Positions 40,837-54,942 of a DNA stretch of 64,000 nt are shown piece after piece (the first letter of the stretch is position 1; each line of letters begins with the position of its first letter). Below the pieces are notes generated by a model that saw nothing but the letters and a program-made list of their open reading frames with translations, did not search any database and had not been told where the DNA came from. The position numbers and the translations under genes were made by a program. Source of the stretch: Phycomyces blakesleeanus NRRL 1555(-) (taxonomy: Eukaryota > Mucoromycota > Mucoromycetes > Mucorales > Phycomycetaceae); the NCBI RefSeq assembly GCF_001638985.1, contig NW_017265138.1, positions 1,364,001-1,428,000 of the forward strand, in the 5' to 3' direction.

Positions 40837-42894
40837 ATGACTTCGCAAATAAATCGAGAGAATACACCTGCTGGCTTGATTGATCAGGTCAGCTTGATAT
40901 ACACTTGATTCGTTATATATATGTATATATTCTGTTCTTCCATGCAATTTCAGTTGGACTTAAGAAAGAAAGAAAAAAATCAACATTTCTCTGTTTGCGG
41001 GAATGATGCTTTTTTTTTTTGGTTTTATTTTTTACGATAATCTAGATGCCTAATTCGGACAACCCAGCAACTGCAGTTGATGAAGAGATCATCACCCAGT
41101 TGACATTGGCAGGTTTGAAGGTTCTGATGGTCCGAAAAGGTGATCAGATTATCTACAAGCTGCCAGACAATATGTCTGTGGCTTCAATTGGAGAAGAACA
41201 ACGTAAGCTACTCATGTCAGAAATCCAAGCGCTCCATGCAGCTACTATGGCAGCTGCCGCAAAAGCCAACACTGCCCGCCCAACCCCAATTTCGCCTGCC
41301 ATCTTGGCATCCGAAAATTCGGGTGCATTTGCTGCTGCAAAGACCCTTGCCCCGAAGCATAATGGATTCGCTGCACCTCTGCCTGTGCCTTTACAGGCGC
41401 AGACGTCAAGTGCGGAGGCTGATGCTCTCAAGGAAACCAAGCGAAAGCTTAGGGAGGAATTGGAGCAGCAGCAGTTGCGAATCCAACAGCAGAATGCGTC
41501 GACCTACCAGAACATGAACTCATCCGAGGTCAAGACAACCCGGAAATATGTAAAGACTGGGAAATACTCAAAAAAACGCCAGCAGCAACATTCATTACAA
41601 CACTCTCAACCACAGCAACCCATGCAGCTTCAAGTGCAGCCTACGGATCCCGCCCAGCCTCAACAACACAATCTGTCTCAGCAGCAGTTGTTGGCTCTCC
41701 AGCAGTCCCTTCAGGCCGGACCTTCTGCTCCTACACATGCACCCGCCCCAATTCCTCATACGGTTCCCCTAAGCCAGGTCAATCCAAAGCCTTTTGGGTT
41801 TGTACCCAACCAATTGCCTGCAAAGCCAATGTTTGCTAAACGGATGCCTGAGGAGGAGGAGCAACATTTGGGAGTCAAGCAAAGGTAAAAAAAAATCCAA
41901 AACATAAACGAATGTATATATGAATTAACAACCAATACTGTATTTGTTAATCTTTCATAGGTTTGCCGAGTCACTTGTGTCTGATCATCGTGCTGTCACT
42001 CGGCCAGATTATCACACACCATTTAGGTCCTTGCAAGATGCCATTGATCGTATTCTTCCTTATCATATATATCAATACCCCAAGGGAGATTTGGACGCCA
42101 ATAAGATACCAATGGATCGACAAGGTAAGTGTCATTTGGAGTTAGTGTTATGTGTGTGTGTTTTGGCTAGAGCATACATCCAGATTTCAGTCTCAAAAAC
42201 CTTTCTATCAGACAATACTATGTTGGATATCTTCAAATGTCAGGCGGATATGTTTGAAAGACATGCCAAAGTATCCCAAAAGATGTCCAAGGTACAAGAA
42301 TAATATTTAGCGTAATTTACTTAAAGTTTAGATTGGTTACAAATGACATAATTTATGTTTATGTATATAGTGTGCAGATTCTTCGTCTCTACAAATCTTA
42401 TTAGATAGACAGTTGCTTGCTGACCAACGACAACGTCTGACTGAAGAGCAAGCTCGTGTTGCAGCCGAACAAGCTGCTCAGCACCAGGAAATGTTACGGG
42501 CCCAGGCTGAGCATGCAAGATTAACAACTAATCAGGACACACAAGCAAGACCACCAACTAATTCAGGGTCAGGTACGCAAACAATTTTACAATTGATTAA
42601 ATAAATAAGTAAAAGATGAACTACGAAAAGAATTGAAACTGACTCGAAACTTGTATTCGTACCTCCATATAAATTATGTATGTATATATATATATATATA
42701 TAATCGATGCGTATACAGCCTCAAGCTATGCCAATGGATTAGCACAAGCAAGCGCTCTTCTTCAAAATCCACAATTTGCAAACCAATACAGCCAGTTGAG
42801 TCCGGAATTGCAACAACAACTACTTCGTAACCGAGAACAATTGGCTGCTTTGATCGAACAACACAGTAAAGACAACAAGATGTTTGCTCGCTAG
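40837..42894 (+). CDS. GLTSCR1/BICRA-domain chromatin protein (503 aa)
   Basis: Exons 40837-40887, 41046-41884, 41961-42124, 42212-42291, 42371-42572, 42719-42894 (1512 nt). The N-terminus includes a short first exon (MTSQINRENTPAGLIDQ) and then Ala/Pro/Gln-rich low-complexity sequence. The GLTSCR conserved region starts at RFAESLVSDHRAVTRPDYHT and continues through PFRSLQDAIDRILPYHIYQ, LDIFKCQADMFERH and SSLQILLDRQLLADQRQR. A Gln-rich tail with SPELQQQLLRNREQLAALIE ends the protein. In animals the domain defines BICRA/BICRAL subunits of the non-canonical BAF remodeller; a fungal SWI/SNF-related role is inference. Nuclear localisation is expected from KTTRKYVKTGKYSKKRQQQ. Starting at 41046 instead would drop only the 17-residue first exon. 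Confidence 0.82.
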
Positions 42895-45800
42895 ACTTTT
42901 TATACGTACACATACACATATACACACCCACTATCTTTCTTTCTTTCTTTCTTTCTTTCTCTCGCTCACTTGCATGTACTCACTTACTCGCTCACACTCA
43001 AACACTCACATATGCATACGTATGTGTATACTATTTTATTCTGCTGTACGTGAATAATATTTCTTACCTTTTGTTTGTATACGATATACACCCAACACCT
43101 ATATTTACACTGTCTTACTTGCTTACTCGCACTCTTTAACACTCACTCACATGCATAATAAAAGATATATATATATATATATTTAGACAAGATAAAACAT
43201 CATTACTCCACCAAAAATAATCCTTTCTTTTGAGAACATCTTGTTTGTTTGAGTCAGAACTTTTTCTTAAAGCTTAACCACTCGTGTAGTCAATCAATAA
43301 AAGTACAATATTAAAGAACCCGAAGTTCGTATTCTAGTTGCAGCTTATCAGATTTCGAGCTTTATGTTTTAATCTGATCTTATAAAAACCAATGCCGCTT
43401 CAACTAAAGCCGCAAACCGGCATAAGAGTCTTTTGGTCATCAAACAATGAAAAAAAAAAAAAGAGGGAGAGAGAGGGTCTATTGTGCTTGAACAAATCTA
43501 GAGCCAAGATTTTTTTTCTTTGGCAGTAAAGGGTGGAGTATAAGAGTGGGTTGTTCATGATAAATAGTAAAGTTTCTGACCCACTTGTAATTCGCAACAT
43601 TGTAGAGCAGATAAATGCCACATACCTAATCACCTTTTAACAATTCAACAAAATATAGTATGTAGAATGCCAAAAAGCAAGTTATTTAGGATTTGTGTTT
43701 TTTTTTGTTGTTGGAATCTTTTCCCTTGTTGCTTATGTTAGTCAGTGGCACATTCGTTTCGTTCTATATTTATATTTATATCTTGTTTGGTTTTTTTTTT
43801 TCAAGTAGTACACCATCAATTATCTCGGGTGTCGCCTCACCGCGCCGAGTAGCGCAACACAACGCTGTACCGCACCTCATTACACCACACCATACCACAC
43901 CATACCACACCACACGATCTCACACCACATCTCCTGTCACTTTTACATTTGTATTTGCATTAACCATTTTTTCTTTCTTTATTTACTTGAAACAGCTATA
44001 GACTCTGTAGATCCTGTTTTATTTCGCCAATATGTCTGATCCACGACCCATACAATTATACACATATATTCAGTGCCTTGATTTTATTTTAAATAGAGAG
44101 AAAGGAGTATATTGAACACAATATTTTCATTAAATTCTAGTCAAATTTGGTCTGATATACTTTTATATTTATCGCGGGCGCCACTCCCTCTTCTCTCTCC
44201 GCACTTTTAACTTATTTGGATATATCCGATAATGATAAAAAAAATTGACGGATATTTCTATATCCTCTTTACTTGTACCATGCAATATACCTTAACGACC
44301 ACCACCACAGAAAAAGAAAAGAAAAAAGAAAAAATAAAGAAAAGACGGGGGATTTTGGTATATTGTAGCTCCGGTATTGTAATGGATCATGATCTACTAC
44401 TGTCTCATTAACTCACACACATAAACTACATATAGTTCGGTGAAATACAGTAATTGGTTCCGTTTCTACGCAACCTATACCTTACAGCATTATGTCAGCC
44501 TAGATATAAATATTCAAGATGTATTTGTATTGTATTTTGTGTGTGTAGAATGTTCAATAGTAGGAATCAAAGGAGACGAAGAACCAAGAGGAAAATGGTG
44601 AATAATCCATGGTTTTTTTTTTTGGTTTTTTTTTCCTTTGATGTTGTTTTTATTATGGTTCACTGCTAGTGTAATGTGTATACAGTCGATGCCTTTTTTT
44701 TGCGGACTTTGCACGTAAAAGGTGAATAATATATACAAATTAAGAACATTTGAGATTATAAAGTATAGATGGGTAAGCATAAGATCCCACGTCTCGTACT
44801 GAACTTTGGGATTATTTATTATTTTGTTCCTTTTTGACTCGGCTAAAATTGTAATGGATCGTTAACCCTTGCAATACCTTAATTCTTTTTTTAAATATAT
44901 AATATTTGTCTTGTCCGCGCCTTTTCTATGTTGTTGTGTGTTTTTATTGTAAAATTTTGTTTCAATTTATCCTTTCAAAATCTACCACTCTTATACGCAT
45001 CTTGTACACACTGTACACATTGTACATACGTCAATTTTGGTCCTTTTTCTTCTTCTTTTAACAAAACAACAAAAAAGAGGGTTTGTTTACAGATATTCTA
45101 GATCACTTGGCATTTATTATTATACTTCTTGTTTTGGTCTAGAATAATAAGGCTGATCATTTAGTCAATAGAACAGAAAGAAACCAATAATCTTCAAAAA
45201 AAAAAAAAAAAAAAAAAAAGCTTCATAAGCTGTGGAGATCTGTATATACTGTATGTATTTTTTGCCACACAATTAGCGATGTCTCAAGAATCCACGCGAT
45301 GAGGGTTTGTTTCTTCATTTGTTCCTTTGTCCATCTGTTTGTTTTCAAAATTTATAAATACGTACTTTATTTGCAGCTAATTATAATCATGTATAGATAT
45401 TTTTAGACTTGATTTGCTCTGCTTTGCTCTGCTTTGCTTTGCTTTGCTTTGCTTTGTTTTGTTTATTCTCGGTTGACCTACCTTTTGTCCAACTATACAC
45501 CAGCTTGGCATTATTGCCTTTTTTTTGTAGTATTCTCTTTGTGCGTGTTGGTATGGTTGATCTATATATATATTATTTGTAAAATATCGGTACAGCAATT
45601 ATAATTGGCATTTACACAAAGATTTTCCATCACAAGATGTGTTTGTTTTATTCTAATGCGTGTCAGATTTTTTGGTTAAAGTCAAATATGTGAATAATGT
45701 GATGGCCTTTGTTTTCTGACTTTTGACTTTGTTAAAAGTAAAAGAATGTATTGACTGCTTGAGTAACAGCATTTTGTGGATCGTGTCATTTATTCCTGCT

Positions 45801-46783
45801 TAGCATTCTCTCTCTCTCTCTTTTTATATATATATATATTATTTTGGGCTTTATTCTTGTTTTTCTCGGGTGTGGCAATATATATATATATATATAGAAA
45901 GGATCGGGAAAATCCATTTTTATATAAATAATAATAAGAGTATAATAATAAAGGAGATCACTTTATAGAATACACCAGAAAATAATTATATATATATTAT
46001 ATATGTGATCAAAAGTATGGCTGTAAAATACATATATATATAAGAGAGAGAGGAAAGAAACGATAATTTGATCGGATCAAAAAAAAAATAGGCTATTGGT
46101 TTAAAATGAGCCATCTCAGAATAGTAAATACCTCATTTCAACCCGAACCGAACCCACCTTTTTTTCTTCTTTCAATTCGGTTTTTTAATGCAATTCAATG
46201 CAATGCACTTTGATTTGATTTGATTTGATTTGATTTGATTTGATTTGATTTAATTTGTTTCATACCATACCCTAACACCACACCACTTCACACCACCTCA
46301 CACCACCTCACACTACCCTACCCTACCACAATTTCTTATTCTTTGAGTATTATTTTCTTTTAATTGGCTTGATTTTGATATACCTATACTTATAATGATA
46401 ACAATTAGTATGAACCAATACAATTAAATAAACAAATAAAAGAATATATATATATATTAGTGTTTGTGTACAATAATGGCTCAGCAAATTCAAACAGAAA
46501 TATATAGCTGCTTAATTTGTAAATAAAGATATAAACATACAAGCACAAAATGTATGTATATTTATATAGGTAGAGAAAAAAATAATATTTTTATTGACTA
46601 TTTGTTTATGTATATGAATTGTATATATGGGTTCTTGCGTGAAGTGTAAGTTGTGAATTAAGAAAGTGGGAAGAGGTGGGAAGGATATTATATATATATG
46701 TATTATATTGTATTGTATTATTCTTTGCTTTCTCAATAAAGAAAGAAAAAAAAAAAGAAACTATGAATATGAATATATTTTTT
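42895..46783. other. 3.9-kb gene-poor stretch
   Basis: No gene supported. Rich in simple repeats: CTTT (42939-42960), a CACAC/CATAC-type stretch (43870-43925), A22 (45198-45219), TTTGC pentamer (45419-45460), TATATA tracts, GATTT pentamer (46211-46256) and CACCACCTCA-like units (46276-46325). Both flanking genes (GLTSCR1 and CotH) end into it, so it is a convergent 3' region of unusual length. Confidence 0.5.
46211..46256 (+). repeat. GATTT/TTTGA pentanucleotide microsatellite
   Basis: About nine TTTGA units, nearly pure, the clearest of several pentanucleotide arrays in the right half of the window. Confidence 0.9.
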
Positions 46784-48833
46784 TTAGATCATGGCAACGG
46801 CAACGGCAACGGCAACTGCTACGCCGGTAGACAAGCCAGATACAAGAGTCGAGGCTGCGCTGTCCTTGCTGGCAGCCTTGTCACCAGAAGCACCGCTGTT
46901 GGTGCTGGCATTGGAGCCACTCTGGGCAGTAGTGGATCCGCTGGGCTGGATAGCCTGGCCAGATGCACGCGAGACGACGTTACCGTTACTGTCAAGGGTG
47001 TTACCACCAGTGTAAGGACCGAGAACAGGAAGGTCATCGTCAGTAGTAAAGTTGAGTTGCTTGGCAACGGCAGCCGAGCGAGAGGCAACCCACTGGGAGA
47101 TACCGATAGTACCCTGGGCAGTGGTGTTCATGTTGGTAGTAAAGTCGGCAGTAGTCCAGGTGGTCTTCTGGCCAGCAGACTTGCCAGCAATTGTGCGGGT
47201 CCAGGCAATGTCCTCCTTGAGCATCTCGGTCCAGGCAGCCAAGATGGGGTCAATGGTGCTGGGCTTGAAGAAACGCTTGACGATGGTCTTGACGATGTCC
47301 TGGAACTGCTGGTTGTAGTAGGGAGACTTGATGAATGCATCGACAACTGGGCGCTGGGAGTCAGCACGGGCAAATGCGGTGTAGGCAACTGTATCAAGGC
47401 CAGCCTCGGCACCGTTACCAAACACCTCGTCAAAGTCGTAGGTGATGATGGTGTACTTCTTGGTCAGCATGTCCTGGTTGAGGTAGTAGTTACTGGCCTG
47501 GATCCAGAGACCATCCCAAGAACCGGTCAGGAAGTTGAGGGCGAGGTGGATCATGGTGTTTTCGGGGTTCAAAAGATCGCCAATGGCACCCTTGTTGTTG
47601 GCGTCGGTGGCCTTGGTGGGGTCGATGGCGGCAAGCTGGCGGGTAAAGTCAATCAAGGGCTGCATCTCGGTGGTCTTGTTGAGCGACTTGTCGTTACCCT
47701 TGTCCTGGAGCTTGTAGATGTCTTCGGGGTATTTGGTCGGGTCTTCGGTGGCATAGACAAGGTTACCCTCGACAGTGGGGCTCAGAGCATTGCCCTTGTA
47801 AGTGGCACCGACACCGGCAGCAGACCAGTCGCCGCCGTAAAGAATGTCCTCGATAAGGTGGGTGCTGGAGTCATCCATCAACAAGAACAGACCGTAGGCC
47901 TCACCGTTGATAAACACACGGACCCAGGAGCTGGAAAGAGTGGCACCACCAGCAGCGGCAAGGCAGTCAAGTGTCAACTTTTCACGAGCAAAGGTCATGT
48001 CGGTCTCTTCGGCACGGAGCTTGAGAGAAGTACGGCCGTAAAGAAGGGCCTTCTCGGTGGCATTGGAATACTTGTTAAAGTCAATGGCCCAGGACTGCTT
48101 GGCAAAGTCCTTGGTGGACTGGCCACTGGTAGACAGACCGGCGCCGTTGAACTTGAAGGTTTCCTTGTTGCTGATGTAAACAAGCTCAGAAACCAGAGCA
48201 TCCTTGTAGTCTCCGAGGGGGTCCTTGTTATATGCATCAATGGCAGTCTGGTTTGCGGTCATGATAATGGTAGCAATTTCATTAGACTTGTTCAAGTTTG
48301 TAAAGAGAGCTAAATTGTTTTATTTTATTTTTGTGTGTGATTAATATTATATTATATGATCAATAGCCATTAGACATTATATGTTTTATTTTGGAAATAT
48401 TATTATTTAAAGTAATTAATTTAATCTAATCTAATATAGTTTTATACTTAATTCTATTTAATTTCATCAACTTACTGGGATAGATAGGGTTGTAAGCCTG
48501 GGGAAGGGAGGGAACATCGTAAACGGTCTTTGAGCGACCATAGAACTCGTTTCCGGTGGAGGAAGCACCCTGGGCAAGGGAACGGGTGGTGGTCTCGGGG
48601 GTAGCTGCTGATCCGGACGAAAGAACGTATTGGTAGGTGTCGCCAGCAGGTGCTGAGCCAGTGAAGAGGTTGGAGTGGAAAGTGCTGGAGGCCAGGTTGT
48701 AGACTTGGCCACCGACCGAAACGCCAACAGTCTCACCGGATTTTGGGAATGCGACTACTGAGTACTGGACATCAGCGGCGGAAATGGCTGATACAGCAAT
48801 GCTGAACAGACTAGTGTAAGTCCACAACTTCAT
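46784..48833 (-). CDS. cotH: CotH-family spore coat/atypical kinase-like GPI-anchored protein (627 aa)
   Basis: Exons (minus) 48833-48476 and 48309-46784 (1884 nt). The N-terminal signal peptide is MKLWTYTSLFSIAVSAISAA. After a beta-rich N-terminal region the CotH domain has KDALVSELVYISNKETFKF, GRTSLKLRAEETDMTFARE, SWVRVFINGEAYGLFLLMD and DSSTHLIEDILYGGDW, with a distal YTIITYDFDEVFGNGAE. A Ser/Gly/Ala-rich linker and a terminal hydrophobic Val/Ala tail mark a GPI-anchor signal. CotH proteins are expanded in Mucorales; bacterial CotH is an atypical protein kinase, and the Lys, Glu and Asp-Phe-Asp elements here would fit that fold. Codon choice is much more GC-rich and biased than in neighbouring genes, suggesting high expression. 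A role in the cell wall is inferred. Confidence 0.93.
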
Positions 48834-51800
48834 TATGCTTTTTTTTTTCCTTTTTGGTTAATGAAAAATAAAGGGAGAAGAAGAAGTAAAGGAAGAATTA
48901 GAAGAAGTGTGAATGAAGGTGAAGAAATTAAAATAAAATGAGACAGTATTTGTAGTAAAAATAAAATAAAATAAAATAATAATTAATAATAATAGCTATA
49001 TAAATAATTTTCAATAGGTGTGAAAAAAAAATTGTAAGAAGGAGGATAAAGTAAGGCGGAGATCTGATGTTTCTCAAGAAAAAGAAAAAAAGAAAGTTTG
49101 CCTTTTTTTTTTTTTTGAGTGAGTAAATGTTTGTGTTTGTAATTGAATCTGGTATTTGAGGTTGTATAGTTTTGGTGGTAGTTTTTGTGTTCGTTCTTCA
49201 CCTTGGGACGAACATACACACACACACACACATATATACATTTAGCTATTACTATTATAAAATGTATAATAATAATTTATTTTATTTTAACTGTCCGTGT
49301 AGGTGGCACATATACACCCATGCTGGTTCGGTGACGATCCCCGGGAAGATGGGTGTGTGACCTTACATTGTAAGCAAGTGTATAAATGTGTATATGTGTA
49401 TATATGTCTATAAGAAATTATTTCAAGAATACTTTATTACTATTGGTCATACCTTTCTTTTTAAGCAAGAATATTGGAGAGTAAAAATAAACACTTATGA
49501 ATAAGAATATGTCAATATATAATTTGTCTTATTCCCTTGCCTGGAAGCCCTTTACTAATACACAACCATAAAAGACAAGATATTTGTAGTCTTTTGATGA
49601 TATTTCTATTAGCTGGATTTAGCATTATAATTTTCGTATTACACTGAGCTGGTGTGAAAAAATAGAAAGACATTTTATTTTTATATATATAAAAAGATTG
49701 GTAACTGAATCTGAGTACCTCGGTTATTCAATATAAATATGTATATTTATATTTTATATATGTACACACACGAAAACTAGACACAACAGACCCTGTTTAT
49801 ACCATTCTTTGTATATTTATTAATTCCTTCTCCGTTTTCAATGTCTTTCTCGATGCTACTTGGATAAACCAATGCAATGTCAAGAAGAAGAACAACAAGT
49901 AATTTCGAGTATATATGTCTTGATTTGAGCTTCAATACAATAGAAATAAACAAAGTATTCATTCAAATATGATAACATTTTTTTTTGAAAGATGTAAAAA
50001 TTGTAAAGAATACAAAATCCACAACAGTAATAATCACAATTGCTCTTCTCTATTTCTCTCCTTGTTTTTGATCTTCTGTGCAGCGAGGCACAGTGGCAAC
50101 GTTCCTTTTGTGCAGGATCAATATGAAACGACACGAAACGACACGACACAGCATAGCATAGCATACATAATGCGTTTTAATTCAAATGTGATTGTGAATG
50201 TGAATGTAAATGTGCATATACATGTACATGGGTCTTGTCTATGTATTGTGTGTGGGTGTGTGTGATTATGATTACTATTACTATTACTACTATTGCAGCA
50301 TTTAGCTAATTGCCAGCTTATTTATGCACCATTTGCATTCTATTGTTCGTGCACAAACCCACTATTCACCCTTGCATATGTATACATCTATATATATCTC
50401 TTTTTATTACAATATCTTTCGCTCTCTCTTTGATTTTATATATATATTTTTGCTTGGGAACCATTGAAATGATCGGTAAAATCGCGTGTAGTGTTGCCTT
50501 TAATAGGCGTGTCTTTTTTAGCCAGCACCAGACGTCTAGTGTCTTTTTTTTTTTATAAAAAAAAAGGGCTGCTTTCAAGGGTATCCGACGTGTAACCTTT
50601 AATTTCTTACCAGATTACTAAAATAATGATTATGTTTCCCAAAAGGAGGTTGACGGTTGTAACAGAAGATTCCTGTCTTTGATTATTTTATTACTTTTTT
50701 TTTAAAAAAAAATATTGGAATTATACAGTAGGATATGCATATACAAGTCGTTTAAGTATTTCTTTGAATTTTATTTTTATTAGTGGAATATACAGTCAGT
50801 CCGTCGCAGCAAGCCTTTCTTTTAACAGCACCAAATAAGAATCTAAATACAAACACACACACACATATAAATAAATAAAGGTGTATTGTGTTGCTAATGT
50901 ATGAATATGAGTCTGCGTGGTTGATTAAAGGGAATCAATAGGTCAATTGAATAGATCTTTATACGCACACACATACTTACGACTTTTCTATTTTATTTTT
51001 TATTTATATACTGTATCGATCGACATGGTACGACCATCTCTTGACCTCTCTTGACCTCACCTCACCATCTAGATCCACTACCATTGGATACTCTCTTTCC
51101 TTCTATTCTTTCTCTCTCTCTCTCTCTTGTTGCTTCTTTATTTTATTTTATTTTTACTTCCGAATAGGTTGCCTTTTTCTGATATTTTATTTATTTATAT
51201 TTATATTTATATTTATATTTATATTTATATAAACAATTTGTTGCCATAGTTACTCTTCTTTAAGTTTCAATTTCTTGCACAAAAAGGAAAGTTTCTATAT
51301 TTAAACCACCAATGAATTAAATATATATATAAAAAGAAAAAATATAATTCGCTAATAATAGAAACTGCTTACAAAAACATGCAATATATATTTATATGCA
51401 TTTATATTTATATTTATATTTGTATTTGTATTTGTATTTATTTATTTAACCAATGAATATTTTTCCAGGTTCATGTTTCAATATCTGGACATAATTATTC
51501 ACTTCTTTTTATTTATTTATCAAATCCTGCAAATGAGGCTGGTAGCCCGTCTATTGGGATCTTCATTGTGCCACTCAATCAGGACCATTTCTCCTTTTGC
51601 ATGCACACACACCCACATTGATGATAATAAATTATCATGAAAATGATAATAAATTTCTACTTTATTTTATTTTATAGTGCAACATTTTGACATGAATTGT
51701 ATTGCTTTCCAAGGTAATATTTACATAAATAGATATTCAAAGACACTTTAGTTTATTTTTTTATTTTTTGCTGTTGATATTGAAGTTATTGTCACAATTT

Positions 51801-54242
51801 ATAAATTCTGTGTTTATTGCATAAGCATGTGAGCAAATACAATACCCACACAGAGAGAGAAAGATAGATAGATATATAGATAGATAGAGAGAGAGAGACG
51901 GAAAAATAGAGGGCGGCATTTAGTAACAATTGATAATAATACGTTGGTTGCAATTCCTTTGAGTCACAAGAGAATTTGTCTCTTTGGTTGAATTTTTATC
52001 AAGTACGAACAGAGATTGAAGACCAAGTTAAAGTCTTTGGACACTTTATATTATATTGCCTTTTTCTAAAAAAAAAAAAAGTGTAATGTATGTGTGTATG
52101 TGTGTATGTATGTCCTGTGTCCATAGATGTACAGATTGTAACTGAAGTAAAAAGAAGGGGGGAAAAAGGTCAAATTCCGATTTAATTTTACCCACATAAA
52201 CTTATTTTGCGCGTTATACAGAGACAAAAAAAATCCCAAAGAAAGAAAGATTATCCAGACCGACCGGCACACACCCACACACAACTCTCAGGTTGAGTAA
52301 TGAGACTACAGAGATATCAAAAAAAAGTATCAGTATCAGTACCAATATGTATATAGAATTCATTATATTACATGCACTCGAGACACTTTAGACCAGAGCA
52401 AACTAAAGGCATGATTAATGCGTACAAAATAGATTTATAGTTAAAGACAAGGAAAACCAATAGTTTTCCATTGGCTGACAGCGCAGACACGCTTATACTG
52501 ATTTATACCCACTGTGGGCAATTAGAAATATTTCAGAAAAGAAAGAAAGAAAGTAGATCTTTGTAACATATTACGAATTTTTTGTTTTAGGGAATACACA
52601 ACAACAAATTGGATGATCTTTTATATTTCTTTCATTCAGAATGTCAATTACATTTCCTGTTTTACTACTACAGATTGTGCAATATTCTTATTTCCTTTGG
52701 GTGTTTTAACCTGTGAAACTATAGATGCTCTCACAAGATTCTACACTGTTTGGTTTGTTTTAAATGTATAATGTATGCTAATAAACTTCTTTGTAATCTG
52801 TTGTACTTTAATAAACACACACACAATATATTTGTGTGTATCAATGGAGTATATTCGTAAGGAGATTATATGTTTATTGATTACTGATTTTAGTCGTAAA
52901 GTTATTTGTAGATCTACATACCTATATATGTAAGTATATCAATGTCTCTATTTAATACAAAAAATCACATCCTTCTTCTTTTATATATCTTCACTGTGGT
53001 TCTTATAAGAGATGTAATTAATCGCTAAGAAACAAATGAAGACATTACTAATACTGATACTAACATCAATTAAAAATTGTACTAAATAAACGCCACTGTT
53101 ATTAATATAGTAATAAGTATAATTATAACTTCAATTACAATTACAATTACAACAGTACAACAACCAAAATAATAATAATAATCCAATAGTCTCACCGAAA
53201 ACTAGGTATTTATTTATTGTTTCAATTCTTCATGTGAAATTAGAATCTGTTTGTTTTTTGTTAACAAGAAAAAGAAAAGAAGTATTAATGAGATTATGCT
53301 TTGAGTTTACTTGTACTTTATTTATTTTTTTGTATTCAACTGTGGCTAAAAGAGAAAGATATATATATATATATGTTACATTGAAGCAATCTTCTTTTTT
53401 TTTGGTAGTTTTTATTCCATTTTAATTAAATGATAAGTAGTCATTTAGACTATACTTGATTATTATAATAATTAGCTGAATGTATATTTGTATGTAGATC
53501 GCAAGTCATTTGAACAGCCAAACGTTTGTGAATCAAGCCTTAGTTATTCATGGCCTTATTAGAAAATAATAATAATAATAATAATAGATATATGTATGTA
53601 CCCACGACTGTTTCAAATGTAAAAGACCTGATTATTTAATTAATTAATTAATTAATTTTGAAAAAAAACATTGCTATTATTGTTGTTGTTTACACTATTA
53701 AACTTTGTGCTTTGGTCATGCTCCTAAAGATTAATGAAGAAGGAAAGAAGATGAGCGGAGGGGTGATGTTTGCCAAGAAAAAGAAAAAAAAAGTGTAAAC
53801 AGACTATGAGAATAAGAGTAAATTAATAGCCAAGTCTAAGCATATTTGAACACCCTTTCTTCTTCTTATTTATTTTTTCAAAGTATATGTGCATATGCAT
53901 ATACATATTAGTGTTCCAAATACAAGAATATTAATGGATTCTCTGGGTGTTCTGGATGTTCTGAATGTTCTGTGTCGATTTATCGAATAGTGGCAATAAT
54001 ATTATCAGTCAAATAGGTCGATTTCAATTGCTGTTAATAATAAAGGTCATTCATTAACAAGTTTCTTGGTTTATTTGTTTTCGTTTTTCTCTTCTTCCTT
54101 CTCTTCTTATAACCTGTATTTGAAACTAAAATAAGAAGAAAAAGGCTATACAGAGCAATGTAACCGTTGCAATATATATATATAAAGCCAACGATGATGT
54201 ACAAGAAAACGTATATCATTCCTTAATATAACTCTGACGATA

Positions 54243-54273
<31 letters not shown>

Positions 54274-54942
54274 CTTTTGTTCTTTCTCTTTAGCTTAATG
54301 AATAAATAAAAGTTTTTACACCAAAGTCTATAGGCTTTAATGGGGACTCTTATTTAGATTAAATTTCAACCAATCATTAATTAGTATTTAAACCCAGATG
54401 TATAACATTGTGAAAGTTTTTTTTTTTAAAAAAAAAAGTGTTGAGTACCCCTAATAACATGAAAAATAATATTTATAAAGTACGGTATTTCAAAATCCAA
54501 AAAATTATAAATTGTTATTTATCGATTTTTCTTTCTCTCTTTGCTTTTGTACATTTTTTATGAATTTTTTTTTTTTTTTAGAGATGACGTATCATGATAT
54601 ACCGTAATTTATACTTGACTGTATAAATAAACATACATATTTGCCTTACTCTTTGCTTGTCTGTTATTTCTATAACCATTACTACTAGTAATACTATCAA
54701 TAAAAATGAATAAACAGAATATATATATATAAATATGTGATAGATAAAATTTTGATCTAAACATTAAGAATGTCAAAGAAAGAAAGTCAAAGAAAAAAAA
54801 AAAAAAAAAAAAAGTCTTTGGGAAAAAATATGTCCCACTTTTTGAAGCCTAATTTTTAATTTTTTTTTTTGGGTCTTTAATAATCTTTCCTTTTTGTTCA
54901 TTCCAAATAATTAATTAGTCACTTAAAAGAAAGAAAGAAAAA
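48834..54942. other. 6.1-kb gene-poor stretch
   Basis: No gene, tRNA or element found. It is AT-rich with abundant microsatellites: CACACA (49207-49231), TTTATA hexamers (51190-51232, 51400-51445), GATA (51868-51890), AATA (53565-53586), TTAA (53636-53656), TC (54246-54273) and A19 (54795-54813). The first part is the CotH promoter and the last part the SPF27 promoter. All reading frames look like chance frames in low-complexity DNA. Confidence 0.5.

Noticed and set aside
46676..48313. 545-codon plus-strand frame opposite CotH
   Set aside because: Antisense shadow caused by the strong codon bias of CotH; Gly/Val/Leu-rich with no domain.
49300..49350. Possible tRNA-like stretch (GGTTCGGTGACGATCCCCG)
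   Set aside because: No cloverleaf arms could be paired around it; no tRNA gene was identified anywhere in the window.
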